From: Cryptomeria japonica
Lineage: Eukaryota > Streptophyta > Pinopsida > Cupressales > Cupressaceae
Length of the DNA: 60,000 nt
Assembly (NCBI RefSeq): GCF_030272615.1
Contig: NC_081410.1
Coordinates: 119,352,640 to 119,412,639, forward strand
Reading direction: 5' to 3'
Positions 23,021 to 36,836 of this stretch are shown here, one piece after another (the first letter of the stretch is position 1; each line of letters starts with the position of its first letter). The position numbers and the translations under genes were made by a program. Below the pieces are notes generated by a model, which ran no database searches, was not told the DNA's origin, and saw only the letters and a program-made list of their open reading frames with translations.

Positions 23021-25508
23021 GACTACCCTCGGGAATTCAAGGAGTTCTATATCATTCTGGAATTATCAAGGTGTGCAACAGTTTGGCCCCAATCCATGAG
23101 CTTAGGATGCCTAAGGGGGAGGTCAATAAAGAGAATGGATGTGTCAAAAATCATGGAAGTGCCAAAGTTAGTGGAGTTATGTATATTGTCGTACGCTTGT
23201 TTCACAACCTCCTTGGGTATGTCTTCGATATCGACCAAAACGCTCTCATCATTTTTAGAAGTGCTTGTTGAAGTTGAGGCTTCATGGGAAGGACGTCCAA
23301 ACCAAGCCCTTGATGGAATAGATTAGGAGATGGATCAATAGGTCTTTGGATTCCTTGTTCTCCTTGCCCCAATCCTCCACCTTGATAATCCCATTACTTA
23401 GTAGCCAATTCATGGGTTGCTGGATACTTTTCTTTAAAGTAATTAAAGAAGGTAATATTATCCACAAGGATATCTCTAAAAAGTTACTAGTTAATATCTC
23501 CTTCAATAACCTCATGATTGAGTTCCCCATGAGATTAGAACATGGTGGAACCACACTTTCTAACAACAAGTTCTTTCTTCTTTTTCTCCTTGGTGGGTTT
23601 TCCGTAGGCATGAGGATCTAGGGGTAGATCACCCACTATGAAGGTTCCTTGTAGATCATATTCGCCACAATCAGTGTTGTTGATCTTGAGCTGGGAAAAG
23701 GAGGAAGAGATGGAATTTTTCTCCTTATCAACAATGAGTATAGAATCAGGATCAACATATGAGGATGATGAGACAGAATGAGGGGTTCCCATGTTGATGA
23801 GACAGAATGAGGGGTTCCCATGATGGTGTGAATAGGGTGAAGAGGCCTCAAGAGTGCAGTGGTACTCGAATGGTTGAGCATCACCACAAATGGTAATTTC
23901 GCAACCTTGATATGGAAATTTGAGGCACTAATGCTAAGTGGATGGGATGACCTACATGGCATGGATCTATGGGCGACCAAGGAGGATATTGAATGGCAGT
24001 TCAAGATCAACAACATGGCAGAACGTGTTTTGTGTTATTGGGCCAACCTAAATAGGGATATTGATCATCCCCACTGAGCTTCTCTCAAGGTTAACATATT
24101 CTTTGATGGTGATGCATTGATTATGTATATCCATGATAGTGTACCTCACTTGCGTAACAAATTTCAGAATGCAAATATTTAGGGCAGAACCATTATTGAT
24201 CAAGACTCGCTTTACCTTGTATCATTTGACAATGGCTTCGATATTGAGCAGGCGGATATGATTGGGATTGGAAACCATAGCATTTGATTGGGTGAAATTA
24301 AGGTGGTACATTGAATATAGGTACACTACCATGGCTTGGAACTATGTAGGGTCTATGTTTCTAGGAGCGCAAGACTCTTGTAGAGTATAGGTAAGAATCT
24401 CCTGATGAGTGGGTGAAGCTTTAAGAAAATCCAGGATTGAGATTTGTGTGGGGGTCTTCCCTAAGTGCTCAAGAATGTTATACTACGTAGATATAGGTGC
24501 TTGAGTTTTGGTAGGGGTTGCAGCCCCAAGAACTATCATATGAGCCCTCCTAGTAGTTGTTTCACATTTAGTATCAATCCCTTTGACACAAATCATATTG
24601 ACATGATCCTCTACATGGGTAATGCAACCTATCATACTACCATAATAGAATGGAACATTTTTGTAACTAATATTGTTGGTAGTATGAGACTGACCAACGT
24701 TAGACGTGCTAGCCTTTCCTGGTGTTAGGGAAGAGTGTCTTTATACATGTCTAGGTTAGCATTGGGTGACTTTCTCATGATGAGGCCAACATCAATTTTC
24801 CCCTAATCAATGACATCTTGGACTAGGTGCTTGAGCTTCATGCATTTGTTCGTAGTGTGACCCTTTATGCGATCTAATAAGAACAATACTCGTTATCCTT
24901 ATACCAATCAGGATTAAGTTTGGAGTCATCAAATGGTTATGTTTGTGGATAAACAACCAGATTATGTTGCTCCATGAGTTTAAAAATCACGTCCAGTGGT
25001 TCTCCCCTAGGTGTAAATTGATGTCTCAACTTGTTATGACTCGTTTGTCGTGGAGGAGCTTGAGAAACGGTGATGGCATTTATCTTATTTGCTTTTACAT
25101 TTTGTGCTTGCGCCTAAGGATTATGATAAGTCATAGGTAGCAAATTAACATGCATTATTTATGAGGGATTGGCGTATGATTGTTGTGGGGGGATAACATT
25201 TGTTTGTAGAGATGGTGGCTTTGCAACCATGATCATTTGAATTGTCTTGGAGTTGGTGACCCCATCTCCCATAGTGTTCTTATTCTTGTTCCAATACCTC
25301 TAATAATTATTATTCAACAAGAAAAAGTACTCTTTCTAGAGTTTGATGATTCCCTCATCAATCAAAGCCTTTTCTATCGACGGTCCTTTGGACATGATAT
25401 CTCAGAATGTGCTTGCATAATTTGATCATATATGATATGCAAGCTTTAGCTAGAGATTACTAATGAATATTGGGATAAACTAAGTATCCAACATTATGCA
25501 CAAAAGGT

Positions 25509-27276
25509 CTAGTCAATAAGCACTCTCCATCTTTGAATGCAATCCAAGAGACTTTCACACCCTTTCTGTTTGGTTTGATAGAGGTCAAGCATGGATACGT
25601 AATTTTCCATGTTATAATGGTAATGATCAACAAACCTCTTCGATAAGTCTATGAACATAGTGATCGGGTCGAAGTGAAACTTGGAAAACCATTCTAGGGA
25701 TGGTCTACTGAGAATTTTAGCAAACATCTACATAAGAGATAGTTGTCACAATATGCCATCTTTTGACGAGTCATATAAAACTTTGATGTGATGTCATGGA
25801 TCACCCTTCCCTTTGTATTTATCGAGCTTGGGAGTTTCAAAATGTTTAGCGAATGGCATCACCATTATTGAATTATTGAAAGGATAAGGGAAAAGCTCAT
25901 AAAATTTAAAAACTTGTTTCAAGTTGTTTTATTGTAAGGTTTTGAGAGTTGCCTTTATTTCCTCCCACTTGGTATTAACCGAAAACAGATTGTGAGACAA
26001 TGTAGCAAATTGATAATTTGGCATTTGATATGCCACTTGATGTGAATGGATGTTTTATTATTGCAATAAGTATTGTAGCTTGTTGTATTCTGATAAATAG
26101 ACACATGTTGTTGGACAAGTGGTATTTGTTGATATTGAGGTGGTTGCGAGTAAGTTGTAGCATTATGTGGTGGAGCGATTTGTTATTGTTGATACTACAT
26201 ATTTTGGGGCAGTTTGACTTGATGAGTACCACCATAAAGATGACTACCCCCAGTATATTTATGATGAGGCATATTTGATTGCACATTATACAATGGGGGA
26301 TTTCGATTTGTGCCACTTGGCAGTTGATAAGTGTTTGTAACAACATAGGATGAAGGCAACACTTGCAAGTAACTAAATCAGGGTTAAAAAATGACAAGTT
26401 GTGAAGTTACTTGTGATTCATATTGGGGAGTGTTGACAACTTACACCATGGACTACATAGGTGGGGATATGGTTGATGTTGGCACAAAGTAACGCTTGCC
26501 TCCTATCACAACCTACATGATAGGTGGTGGTGAATAGTCAGGAATTCTCATAGTCCAAGCTAATGTTTGTGGGAGAACTAAATTCAATGGTCATGTGACC
26601 GAATTACTTAAAGGAGTGATATGAATCACACTGGAGATCATTTTCATTTGAGTCAACATGGGGACTAAAGTGATAAGTTATGTGGATGGTGCAGCAATCT
26701 ATGCGTTATAAATAACTTCCCTTGAAGATGGAGGTGGTGCAAGCCCTGACTTGTTGGCATAAAAAGGATAGTAATGTCTTCCAAGCATGTCAATAGGCAC
26801 TCCCATTTATGATAATTAGGTAATCTACTATGGTGGCAACAAGTTGAAGTTTGGACTTGTTGAACAAGGAATGATGGTAATGGGATTTGTTGTGGAGGCG
26901 CTTGCTATTGGGTAGATTCCTCTGGACTAATAGTCATAAGTGTAGCATATGATGCAATAGTCATGCCTTGAGCAACCATATTCACAAATATGGGATTCTT
27001 GTGGATTTCAATAATTTCATCCATCATTTGAGCATTATCAAGATTTAGTAGGAGCCAATCAACGAGATTAACTTGAATATCTATTTCATCAAGTTGATTA
27101 ACCATAGACTCCTCTAAAACAGTTGGATTAAATGGATCAAAACTTGAAATGTTTCCTAACATAATAGGAATGAGGCCCACATCGGGATTATGTTGTGTGT
27201 CAAAAAATTCTACTCCAAATTGGGGAGGTTGGTGTTCCATTGCTTGCTTAGACTTGGACCAAGTAGTGACGAGCAT
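25509..27276 (-). pseudogene. Tat-like gag, heavily degraded
   Basis: Fragments: 27276-26905 (starts MLVTTWSKSKQAMEHQ, with MMDEIIEIHKNPIFVNMVAQ paralleling the RDRQYFLQVMAQ region of the complete element) and 25727-25509 (LSRPSLEWFSKFHFD, TKQKGCESLLDCIQRWR), the typical retrotransposon Gag helices. Between them frames are broken. Sequence from 23282 to 24500 on the same strand holds short protease-region relics that I cannot align safely. Confidence 0.6.
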
Positions 27277-28039
27277 GAACCGTGAAGTGAAAGGAGATGA
27301 TGATGAAATGCAAGGCTAAAGTCAAGGATTAGAATTGATGATTGGTTTGGTTGAATTGATGAAAGATAAGGAAAAAGACTGAACCAAAGAGAGATTGATT
27401 GGAAAATCGGTACTCAAATTGCAGCTTGATAAGTCTAATTGGGTGATGTGACACAAAAGTTACTTAGGAGGATGCACTCAAGCAACAAGATGAATCAATA
27501 TGAGCTAAACATATGGCTCGAGGTAATAAAGCCACAATCACATAAAATACCAAACTCTAGACATGATATAGTCAAAGAGTTAGTGAGAAAGGTTGCTAAA
27601 AATGTAAGCTATTTTGCAATTTTTGGATACGAGACCAAATATAGGAAGAAGGATTAATTTTTTGATTTGATTAATCCTATGGATTAGATGATGAATAGGA
27701 TGAAAGATTGAATGATTGATTGATTGGTTTGATGAGAAGAAAAATTGAAGGATTGATTGACTTGATTTAGTTATACTTGATTGATTCAAGAACAAATTGG
27801 CATTTGATAGATTGATTGACAACACAATTGATTTGATTGAAAGATTGATCCTTGACTTAGGAAAATATGCAATGATAACGAAACTTTGGAGACACGAGGT
27901 GATGATGGATGAAGATTGACGATAATGATGACACAAGATTGAACAATGAGGACCAAGATGACGACTCAAAAATTGAGATGAAAAAAATGATAATGCAAAT
28001 CAAAACCCTTCTAGATGATAATGATGACACAGTGGATTA

Positions 28040-28460
28040 AAACCTTATTTGGGTAAGTAACAAACCTGCTAGACTAAGTAAACAAACTTGAGACTAGGAA
28101 AAATTGGGTTGAATAATGAGGCAAATGGCGCTCCCGTCATTTCTAGGTGCAAAACTGACATTATAGAAGGTGATTTTGCAGTTTCCAATAGTGAACCCAT
28201 GGTTTTTGACAGACTAATAAACTAAATATGGTGAAACAATATTTCCACCATTTTTGGGTGCAAACCTGCTATTTCTGGACGATAAAATAATTGTGGACAA
28301 ACCAATGTTCTCACTATTTTGAGACTTGGCAAGTGACACGGTGAAAGAACAACATTCCTGTTGTATTAGGGTGCAAACCTGCTATTTTGAGGACTAGGTA
28401 AAATACCTCTGCTAAATGGCATACCCACCATTTCAGGGTGCAATCCTGTAGTTTCATGAC
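28040..28460. repeat. Degenerate short repeats (GGTGCAAACCTGCTATTT-like) in the leader of element Y
   Basis: The phrase recurs at roughly 70-120-bp spacing with heavy variation, usually after CCACCATTT or an equivalent. Similar words recur at 29740-29940 (AAACCCACCATTTC). 27400-30200 otherwise has no gene: it is leader-like, with a GATTGATTGATTGG-rich part at 27700-27850. Confidence 0.4.
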
Positions 28461-30229
28461 ATTGAACTTGTGGTTTTCTAACTAAGAAGAAAATACTAAA
28501 GTTTTGGGACCACAAACTCGTTGGTTTTTAGCAAATTTGGACTTGAATTTTGGTAAAATATTACATGACACAAAAGCACATCAAAATACAAGCAAAATAG
28601 CTAACTCAACTGAAAGATGAGGGCCTAGATTAGCTAAGTGATAACATTACTTGGTGTGAACATGAAAAAAGATCGTGTAGTTTACAACTTAAGGCTAGAA
28701 AGAGGATACAAATCACTAAAGCCTTTCACTATAAATAGCAATACCTTAGACAACATGGATATGTAGAGATCTGGTGACATTGGCTCCCCCACAATGGCAT
28801 GGGCATACCAGATCTCATTCTCTGAAACTAAAGAATTTCATACATCACAATGAAGGATACATGAAGGTTAACTTAGGGATACGATATGCATTCCTTGAAT
28901 TAGTGTGTATGGATATTTGGCCACTAAAAAGAGGTGTTTAGTCAGAATCTAGGGAAAGCCAACACCTTGTGTGTTCCTAACAAACCTTAGAGTATAAAGC
29001 CATTTTCAAATTGACAAGAATGGCGGAAGCTAATACCAATAGGTTGTGACTTTCGTCTCACCCTTTTTTATATAGTGGACTGGATTAAAGTATTGATTGA
29101 GTCATTCCCTCTCACGGTGTAAAGCACCGGGAGACATGCTCACTAAGGAAACATAATGGTTTCTCTTGCTCCCAACAAAGGGTAGAGGATACCTTCATGA
29201 TAATTTCAAGTTTTAAGATGCTAACATAAAAAAGGTAGGTTTGGCTTTTTAGTCACCCAATCTTGCGCAATGGGAGAGCATACACCTACTACCTTGAAAT
29301 CACGACAAAGCAAGATATATTCCTTCAAAAATCGAAGTGTTTTCTCACTACTCAAAAGGTACATTGTAAATTTTAAAACCCGAAGTTTTTTTTTTTAATG
29401 TACCTCTCTCTGGTGGTCCTACAACAAATGAGTTAGTAGTTTAAAGATTTTGAGGTCTTCTACTATCGAATCTCCACAAATGTTAGTAAAAAACCATCAA
29501 ATAGAGGCAAGTTAGCAGATTAATCCAAATAAATCAAAATCCGCATTCAAAAAAATACAAAAAATGAAAAACAAAGTATTCTTGCCATTTCATAATTCAT
29601 TCCTGTTGTTTCTAACTAGCTACCCACAAACCCATTAATACACAGTGCAAACCCTCCACTTTACCATTAAATGTAAATTTTAACAAAAAATACAAATAAA
29701 AAAACATAGATAGATATGCAATCTCACAACTTCTACACGCAAACCTCCTTATTTCTACCTTCAAACCCGATATTTCTACTATCAACCATGTTATTTTATT
29801 GTTAAAAACTGGCAAAAAAATAGAAAACCGAGAGCAAAAAATTTAAAATTATACCATCCGTATGAAAACGAGAGTACATTCTTGTTGTTTCTTTTGTCAA
29901 ACCCACCATTTCAGAGCATGAACCCACCATTTCTCCAAATTGACCTGGAGCTAAAACTGACTTCTATCGAGGTGAAAATCAACTTGTACTCCCACGTTTT
30001 TGCCTGCAAGTGTCGAAAATCTACATAAAACAACAAAAAATATGAGAAATGACCCGTGAAGTGGGTCCCATGAGGCGTGCCAGAAATGTGAGTACAAAAC
30101 CAAAGAGATTGAACTAACTAGTTAACAACCTAAGCAAACACAAATTAACCAAACACTCAAGATTGGATGCTAAAAAGGAAATAAAGAAAGCAAATTAATA
30201 AACCATAAAGTAGAAAACTCTCCTGTTTT

Positions 30230-31067
30230 CCTTGATTCGATTGTCCTTTAGTTTGATGTGTGCTCAATTTATACTTCTAAGGGTGCTAGCATATGCTCCA
30301 TGATGGTGAATATGCAAAATTATACTAAAATGGATGCAATGATGGTGAGATGTTAGTAATCAAAACAACATTATGATGATATGATTGTATGAAAGTGAAT
30401 GAATTGCAAAGGAAAATGAGGGGCTTAAAAAGGATTTGATGGGAGGAGGGAGATGCTTGAGGATGTGCCACTTGTCTCAATTGAGGACAAGTGGCAATGC
30501 AAGGAATGACAAGTGTCGTTGAGAAGGGCAAGTGTCACCAAGGACACGTGTCCATTTGTGAGAGAAACACCCAAAAAATAGTTCATTTTTCTAATATTTA
30601 AGAAATTAGGAATGTGCACACGTGTGACAAAGGAGATTAGAAGGATAAGGTTGGTTAGGAGCCAAGTTTAGTTAGTTGGCTAGGCTACAGTAATGGTTAA
30701 ACTGAGGGTTAAGGTTAGGAGACATGTGACTCAATTATATTATTTGAATTTTATAAAAAATCAAATAAAGGTAGGAAAGGGTGACATGAACTAAATAGAA
30801 TAACTAAATTATTTTATTTAGTAGAAGAAGGACAAGGGACATTAATTAAAACATTAATCAATTAATTGGGCATGGCCTTATTAAATTAAATTAATTTAGC
30901 CAAAGGGATGCTCTTTTTAATTAAATAATATTGATTATTAATTAATACAAAGGACTAAGGGAATTACATTTGATTAAATTAATTAACCAAATTTAAGTGC
31001 CTATAAGAATTAATTGTGATATTAGTTGAATTAATTAATTATTCCATGTTGTATAATAGTTAGTCTG
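30230..31067 (-). repeat. Probable 5' LTR of element Y
   Basis: Layout copies that of the other Tat-type LTRs: a GTGTGCTCAATTTATACTT region, then toward the outer end several TTAATTAA-rich palindromic segments (30740-31060). It ends next to TGAAGTAACACAAC, which is the LTR tail of the neighbouring chromovirus. Exact borders and partner LTR not found. Confidence 0.45.
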
Positions 31068-32016
31068 TGAAGTAACACAACACTCTGAGCCTTACTAGGC
31101 TAAGTGATGTTGCAAACAATCAAACAAATTTTAAACACATTATGCAAAAAAATTAAATCACAAAATGAAGCCTTCCAAATTTGATTGAAATAGTCAAGGT
31201 TATTTACAATGCCTATAATAAATTTATACACTTCTACATTCAACTTCTATGAAAGACTAGTGACCAATTTGTATTCACTACTCATGCTCACAATCATTTG
31301 GAACATTGAAATTCATCTCCCACCTAAATTCCTATTAACCCATTTTGGTTTATTGCAATTATATTTCACTACATATGTATTTTCTTTCTTCTACACAGTA
31401 AATACTCTTTCTTTTACAAGCCTTCGGGAACCTCCATGCACCTACACTCTATTTATTCACATTTTAATATCAAGAATATAAGTTTTCTCCTCTTACACAC
31501 TTATCCACATTTCCTTTTTACAACCCAAAACCTTAATTTATTTGATGTCCTACATAGGATTTCCTATCTTCCACGCAGTTATGTCTTTTGCTACCTATGC
31601 AATCCCTTCAACCTTTCCCATGCAGTCTTAACCTTTCACTTATATTCCCAATTACTTTACTTGACTATTTCTCTTTCTCACACCAAGTTGTCCTCTCTTG
31701 TGCAGCTAAGAATTCCCTCATTATCGTGCAACCACTTCTTATTTTCTTTGTTTACAAAATAAAAATAAAAAATTATTTGTTTACATAACCAACTACATAG
31801 TACGCTAATAGATTTAATTTTTTTTTGATAAAATTTGGACAAGTCTCACTATTCCCTAGATGAAATATAAACATAAACTAAAAACAAAACCAAACCAACC
31901 AACTTTGAGCATACCAAAAAAAAAAAAAAAAGTTTGTGTTGATGTGGATTGTGAGTCCACTCGAATGCTCTGACTTGAAACACCACAAGTATGTAAATGT
32001 TTCATGAGCATTCAAC

Positions 32017-34560
32017 TCATGAATATTTTAGCATTGTTGGAACCAAGATCCTAAAATTTTCCAAATCTGAAGCATTGACCCAAGAGGTCGTATCGACTGC
32101 ATGATTCTTCCAATGAACTAGATACTCCCAATATTCTTTTCTCCTTGTGTTATTAGCTATATGTGAATTGATGAATTGATCAATTTTTTCAAATTCCCTC
32201 TCTGAAAATTGGTGTACCCATTCTAGTGCATCTAGAAAATCTAAAAGTGTACTCTACTATCCACTTGATTCACCCTCATGATACTCATACAAATATGAAA
32301 GATTAAATATTGGAGAAATATCAACAACGGTTAGAAGCTCAACTTCTTATGCATTTAATGATAACTTTCACAAAACCTTGCACAAGCCAATCTTTTTCGA
32401 CTTCAGCTTGTTGTAGGTTCCTTATGGAAGCCATTCTTTCCACAGATGTACCATCACCAAATCTTCAACCTAAAATTTTGGTATTCTCTTATGAACATCA
32501 CCACGTTCTTTATATTTTATGGAATTCTTCTCCGAATTCTCCTTCAAGTCTTTGTGCAAATCATGAATGTACTCTAAAAAATCTTTTGTTACAACACTCT
32601 TTTCTACCCAAATTTGCATAATCCCTCAACTCATCAACAAACCTAAGGTTTTACCCATACACTACTCGGAATAAACTCTTTCCCATACTTCGATTAATGG
32701 AATTATCATATGCAAACTCTACTTGTGCCAATATCAAATCCCAATGAGTTGGTTTATCCCCAACAAAACATCTCAACAAATTACCCAAACTTCGATTTAC
32801 AACTTCAATTTGACCATCATTTTGATGATGGTAGATTGAACTAAAATGCAATTTTGTCCCCATCTTCTTCCATAAATTATGCCAAAGATATCAACAGATT
32901 TGGTTTCCTGTTCTGAAACAATACTTTTTTGGCAATCCATACTATCATACTATTTCTTTGGAAAATAATGTAGCTATATGGGAAACATCACTACACTTGT
33001 GACATGGTAGAAAATGAGCCATTTTTAAAAATCCATCCACTACAACAAAAAAACATTATTACTTCTTTGTGTTTGTGTCAACCCTAAAACAAAGTCCATG
33101 TTAATTCATTCCCAAGGTCTCTCTAGTATTGGCAATGGCTAGTATAATCTAATGTTTTGCCTCACTCCCTTGGCATGTTGACATATCTGACAACCTTGCA
33201 ACATTCTTTCTACATCTACACTCATCCCTGACCAATAGTAACTCTCATTTAGCTATGTTAATGTTTTGTCCACTCTAAAATATCCACTCAAACCCCCACC
33301 ATGTTTCTCCTTCATCAACTTTTCCCTCACTGAACCTTAAGGTATGCATAACCTCTTCCCTTTGAATAACAAATTTTCCTGTATAAAATACTCCAACCAT
33401 GGAGTTCTATTAGTCCCAATTGGACTCTTACAAGCTGCCCAAGATTTTTTTAAATTCACATCTTCATACAACTCTCTCGTACAATCAAAACCAGCAACAC
33501 TTACTCTCCTCTCATTCAACAACAAACATCTCCTACTTAGTGCATCAACAACTCTATTTGATTTCCACTTCTATTCTTCAAAACAAATGAATAACTTTGA
33601 AGAAACTCTACCTGTTCCACATGTTTTTTACTCAAATTACCCTAGATACTGATGAATTTCAATACATGATGATCAACGGTACAACACAAAATCCTTCAGT
33701 AGCAAGTAGTGTATATATTTCTTGAGTCCTTGTACAATTGCATAAAATTCTTGATTATATAAGGAGTACTTTCTCTTTGCCTCATTTAGCTTCTCGTTGA
33801 AGTAAGATATTGGTTTTCCCTCTTCACTTATAAATCCCCCTATCATTGTCCCACTTGCATCACAATCAAATTGCAACTCTTTTCCAAAATCAAGAACTAC
33901 TAACACGAGCTTCTCTATCACCTTTACCTTCAAAATATTGAAACTCCTCTCTATTGCAGCTATTCAAACAAATTGTTTTATATTTTCTTCCATTATCTTC
34001 GTAATTGGTGCACAAATCCCATTAAAATTTCAGATAAAATTCTTATAGAATCTTGCTAACCCATGGAATCTTCTCACTTCAAACATACTCTTCGGTGAAG
34101 GCCAATAAATAATTGATTTTACTTTTTTGGATCCATTTTCATACCACTACTAGAAACCACAAAACCCAAATACGCCAACTCTTCCTTCATGAAACTACAC
34201 TTTTTCAAATTCACCATTAACTTCCCTTCTTTCATCCTTTGCAAGACAACTCTAACATGTTGCAAGTTCTCTTCTTTTTACCTACTAAATATCAAAATTT
34301 CATCTAAATACACAATCAAAATCTTACCAAGATATGGATTTAAAAATTCATTCATCAACCTGATGAAAGTGTTTTGTGCATTCATCAATCCAAACGGTAT
34401 CACCAACCATTCATACAATCCATCTTTGGTTTTCAATATGGTCTTCCATTCATACCCTTCTCTTATCCTTATTTGATGATAACTACTATTCAAATCAATA
34501 TTGGTGAAGTATTGACTCCACTCAAGCAATCCATCATATCATCCATTCTTGGCCATGGGA
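32017..34560 (-). pseudogene. Chromovirus pol: RT, RNaseH, integrase and chromodomain remnants
   Basis: RT at 34529-34278: [40 protein letters not shown] and [10 protein letters not shown], where the YxDD box has become YLDE. RNaseH at 33933-33673: FDCDASGTMIGGFISEEG, KRKYSLYNQEFYAIVQ. Integrase at 32863-32651: HHQNDGQIEVVNRSLGNLLR, EFAYDNSINRS. Chromodomain at about 32200-32045: RRKEYWEYLVHWKNHAVDTT followed by SWVNASDLENF, then a stop near 32018. A chromodomain after integrase defines chromoviruses, which use it for targeting chromatin. Many stops and frameshifts; not functional. Confidence 0.85.
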
Positions 34561-35529
34561 ACCACTACTTGATTGTTATCATGTTTATTGCCCTCAAATC
34601 TGCACACATTTACCAATCTCCATCTGTCTTTGGTGCCAACACCACTAGATAACACATAGACTTAAATTTTCTCTAATTATTCCCTAATCAATAACCTCTT
34701 GCACTTTCCTATTTATTTTTTCATTCTATTTTGGTGGCATTCTATATGGTGCCTTGTTTGGCAAATTTTCACTGAGAATCAAATCCATACGATGAAAAAC
34801 ACTTCTCATAGGTGGCAATCCATTGAGCAACTCAATAAAAAATTTGCATACTCCTCCAAAATCTCTTGTATTTCATTTGCTATTTCATTCTCTTTCTTTG
34901 TTGCCCCAACTACTACAAGCTTTAGAACTATGGAAAAACATGCTTTCTCATCTTTTAATTCTCTAAACATACCTTTAATTTATCTTCAATCTCCTCTTAT
35001 CTATTCTTTATTGGATTCAAGATATACTATTTTTCATCCTTCTTGATTTCATGTGTATTCATTTCACTATCATGAATAAATTTCCTATCAAATTGTCGTA
35101 GTCTATCCAAGAGAATGTGACACACATCCATTGGTATTATATCATACATGACTTCATCCTAGTAGTTTTTAATTTGAAAACTTATTAAACATTGTTCATT
35201 CACCAACAAGTGATGGTCCTTTTGCAACCATGAAATTATATATGGGATGGGATTCTTGATTCTTCTTAATTTCTGCTTCCTCATCATTTATTTACACACA
35301 ATCTTATTGGTGCTACCACTATCCATAATTACTTTGCAACATTTTCTATTCACCTTACATCTCATTCGAAACAAATTTCGTCTTTGTATTGGTTTCGGTT
35401 TCTCCTTTTCTAAATTGAACAACACTCTTCATAACATCAATGATCTACATCTTTGAGATATTCTCCTTGCTTAGTGGTGACCTCCTTTTCATTTTCAACT
35501 TATGCTAGATGCACTCTTTCTATCTTTCC

Positions 35530-36600
35530 TCTACCTCCATCATGTTGGAATCGTGGGCATTTAATGCCCGGTGTTTTGTTTTCCTACATTGGAAACATGT
35601 ATCGCTGAAATATCTTCATCTAGCTCTTCCAAATGACCCTCTTCCATGAGAGTAGACTCCTCTTCCTCTATGAAAGTATCCTCTTCCTTTACCTTCTTGT
35701 GTGCTTGTACTTGGTGTGTCTGCTTCTTATTTATTGCTTTAAGAGCTTCTACCACTATTTGTTTATCCGCTTCCATGTGAAAATTTTCCTTTACCCCGAG
35801 AGTTATTTGGTTTCTTCATATTGAGTTTCTCTTCCACCTTCGAGGCATATTGATATTCCTCCTCCATACTATGTATATTGATCAAACTTATTTAATCTTG
35901 GATGGATATATCTTGAAACTTTCTTAGTATCATCCTCTATATGACTAAAGTTCTTATGCTTAACTAGTAAAACTCTTTGGTGTACTCATCAATGCTACTC
36001 TCATTTTGTTTCAAATTTTGAAGTTTCCTGGACAAGTTGATATGATAGTTGGCTGGTAAAAACTTATATTTGATTTTGGTCACCATTTGATCCCATGACC
36101 CGATTTTATCCTTTTATCTTCCTTGTCTATCTATTTGCAAATGATCTCACCATAGGATGTGTGCCCATTCAATTTTGTTTGTGAATACTCAACCTTATAA
36201 TATTTCTTTGTATTATTTTATTCAAAATATTTTCCCAAATCAGAAATCCAGTGTAGCAATTCCTATGCATTTAAACGCCCTTTGAAGTTTGAAGGATTAA
36301 ATCAAGGCTTTGAATTAATTTTGGTGATAGCCTTGATGAATCTCTCCTCTCCTAGACCAATCCCTAGCTAACTCACTTCTTCACCTCCCTCAACAACCTG
36401 TTCTTCCTCATCTTCACTAATTTCTCTTTCATGGACTCATCTCCTTTGAGTTTTCTCCATTATGTCCAATTGCATTGTGAAGCCTCTAATTTCCTTTGCA
36501 CTACTTCTGCAAGTTCAGGATCCATGCCTTTAGGTCCTCTTCCTCTTCAACCCCATCCTCTATATGCCATATTGGCTACATGTATATCTCCCTCTCACTC
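35530..36600 (-). pseudogene. Chromovirus gag with degenerate zinc knuckle
   Basis: On the minus strand I read ITKINSKP, FNPSNFKGRLNA and LLHWISDLGKYFE, the start of a gypsy Gag core, then LSRKLQNLKQNESSIDEYTK, a Glu-rich stretch (35776-35561) and CFQCRKTKHRALNAHD, where a CCHC knuckle has lost its last Cys. Broken by several stops. The same gag is found again at 57940-59100. Confidence 0.7.
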
Positions 36601-36836
36601 ACATGAACTTTCTCTAATACAAATTGAAGCAATACAACACTCCAAGCCTTATCAAGCTGAGCAATATTCTAACCAATCAAACAAATTTTAAACACAATAT
36701 GAAAAAAAAATCATCAATGCCAACAATGCATCAAATGAATCATCGATCCTAGCAATGTATCAAATAGATCAAAAGTCTCTTTTACTGTTACCACTTCAAA
36801 ATACACCAATTATTTTATGTCATGGATATTCACCTC

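Larger units (their letters stand above)
22132..31067 (-). mobile_element. Older Tat-like gypsy element (Y), truncated inside RT
   Basis: Minus-strand order LTR-like (30230-31067), leader, gag (27276-25509), protease/linker, RT start (22411-22132), then cut by element 1. Proteins align in order with those of the complete element but at low similarity and with many breaks. No second LTR or remaining pol is seen in the window. Confidence 0.65.

Noticed and set aside
31209-31788. Plus-strand hydrophobic frames in the chromovirus 3' region
   Set aside because: Pyrimidine-rich strand gives Leu/Phe/Ser-rich readings; no homology, no conserved counterpart.
36431-36691. Plus-strand frame repeated at 58899-59225 (similar peptides in two places)
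   Set aside because: Conservation is explained by the gag coding sequence and LTR tail on the minus strand in X1 and X2.
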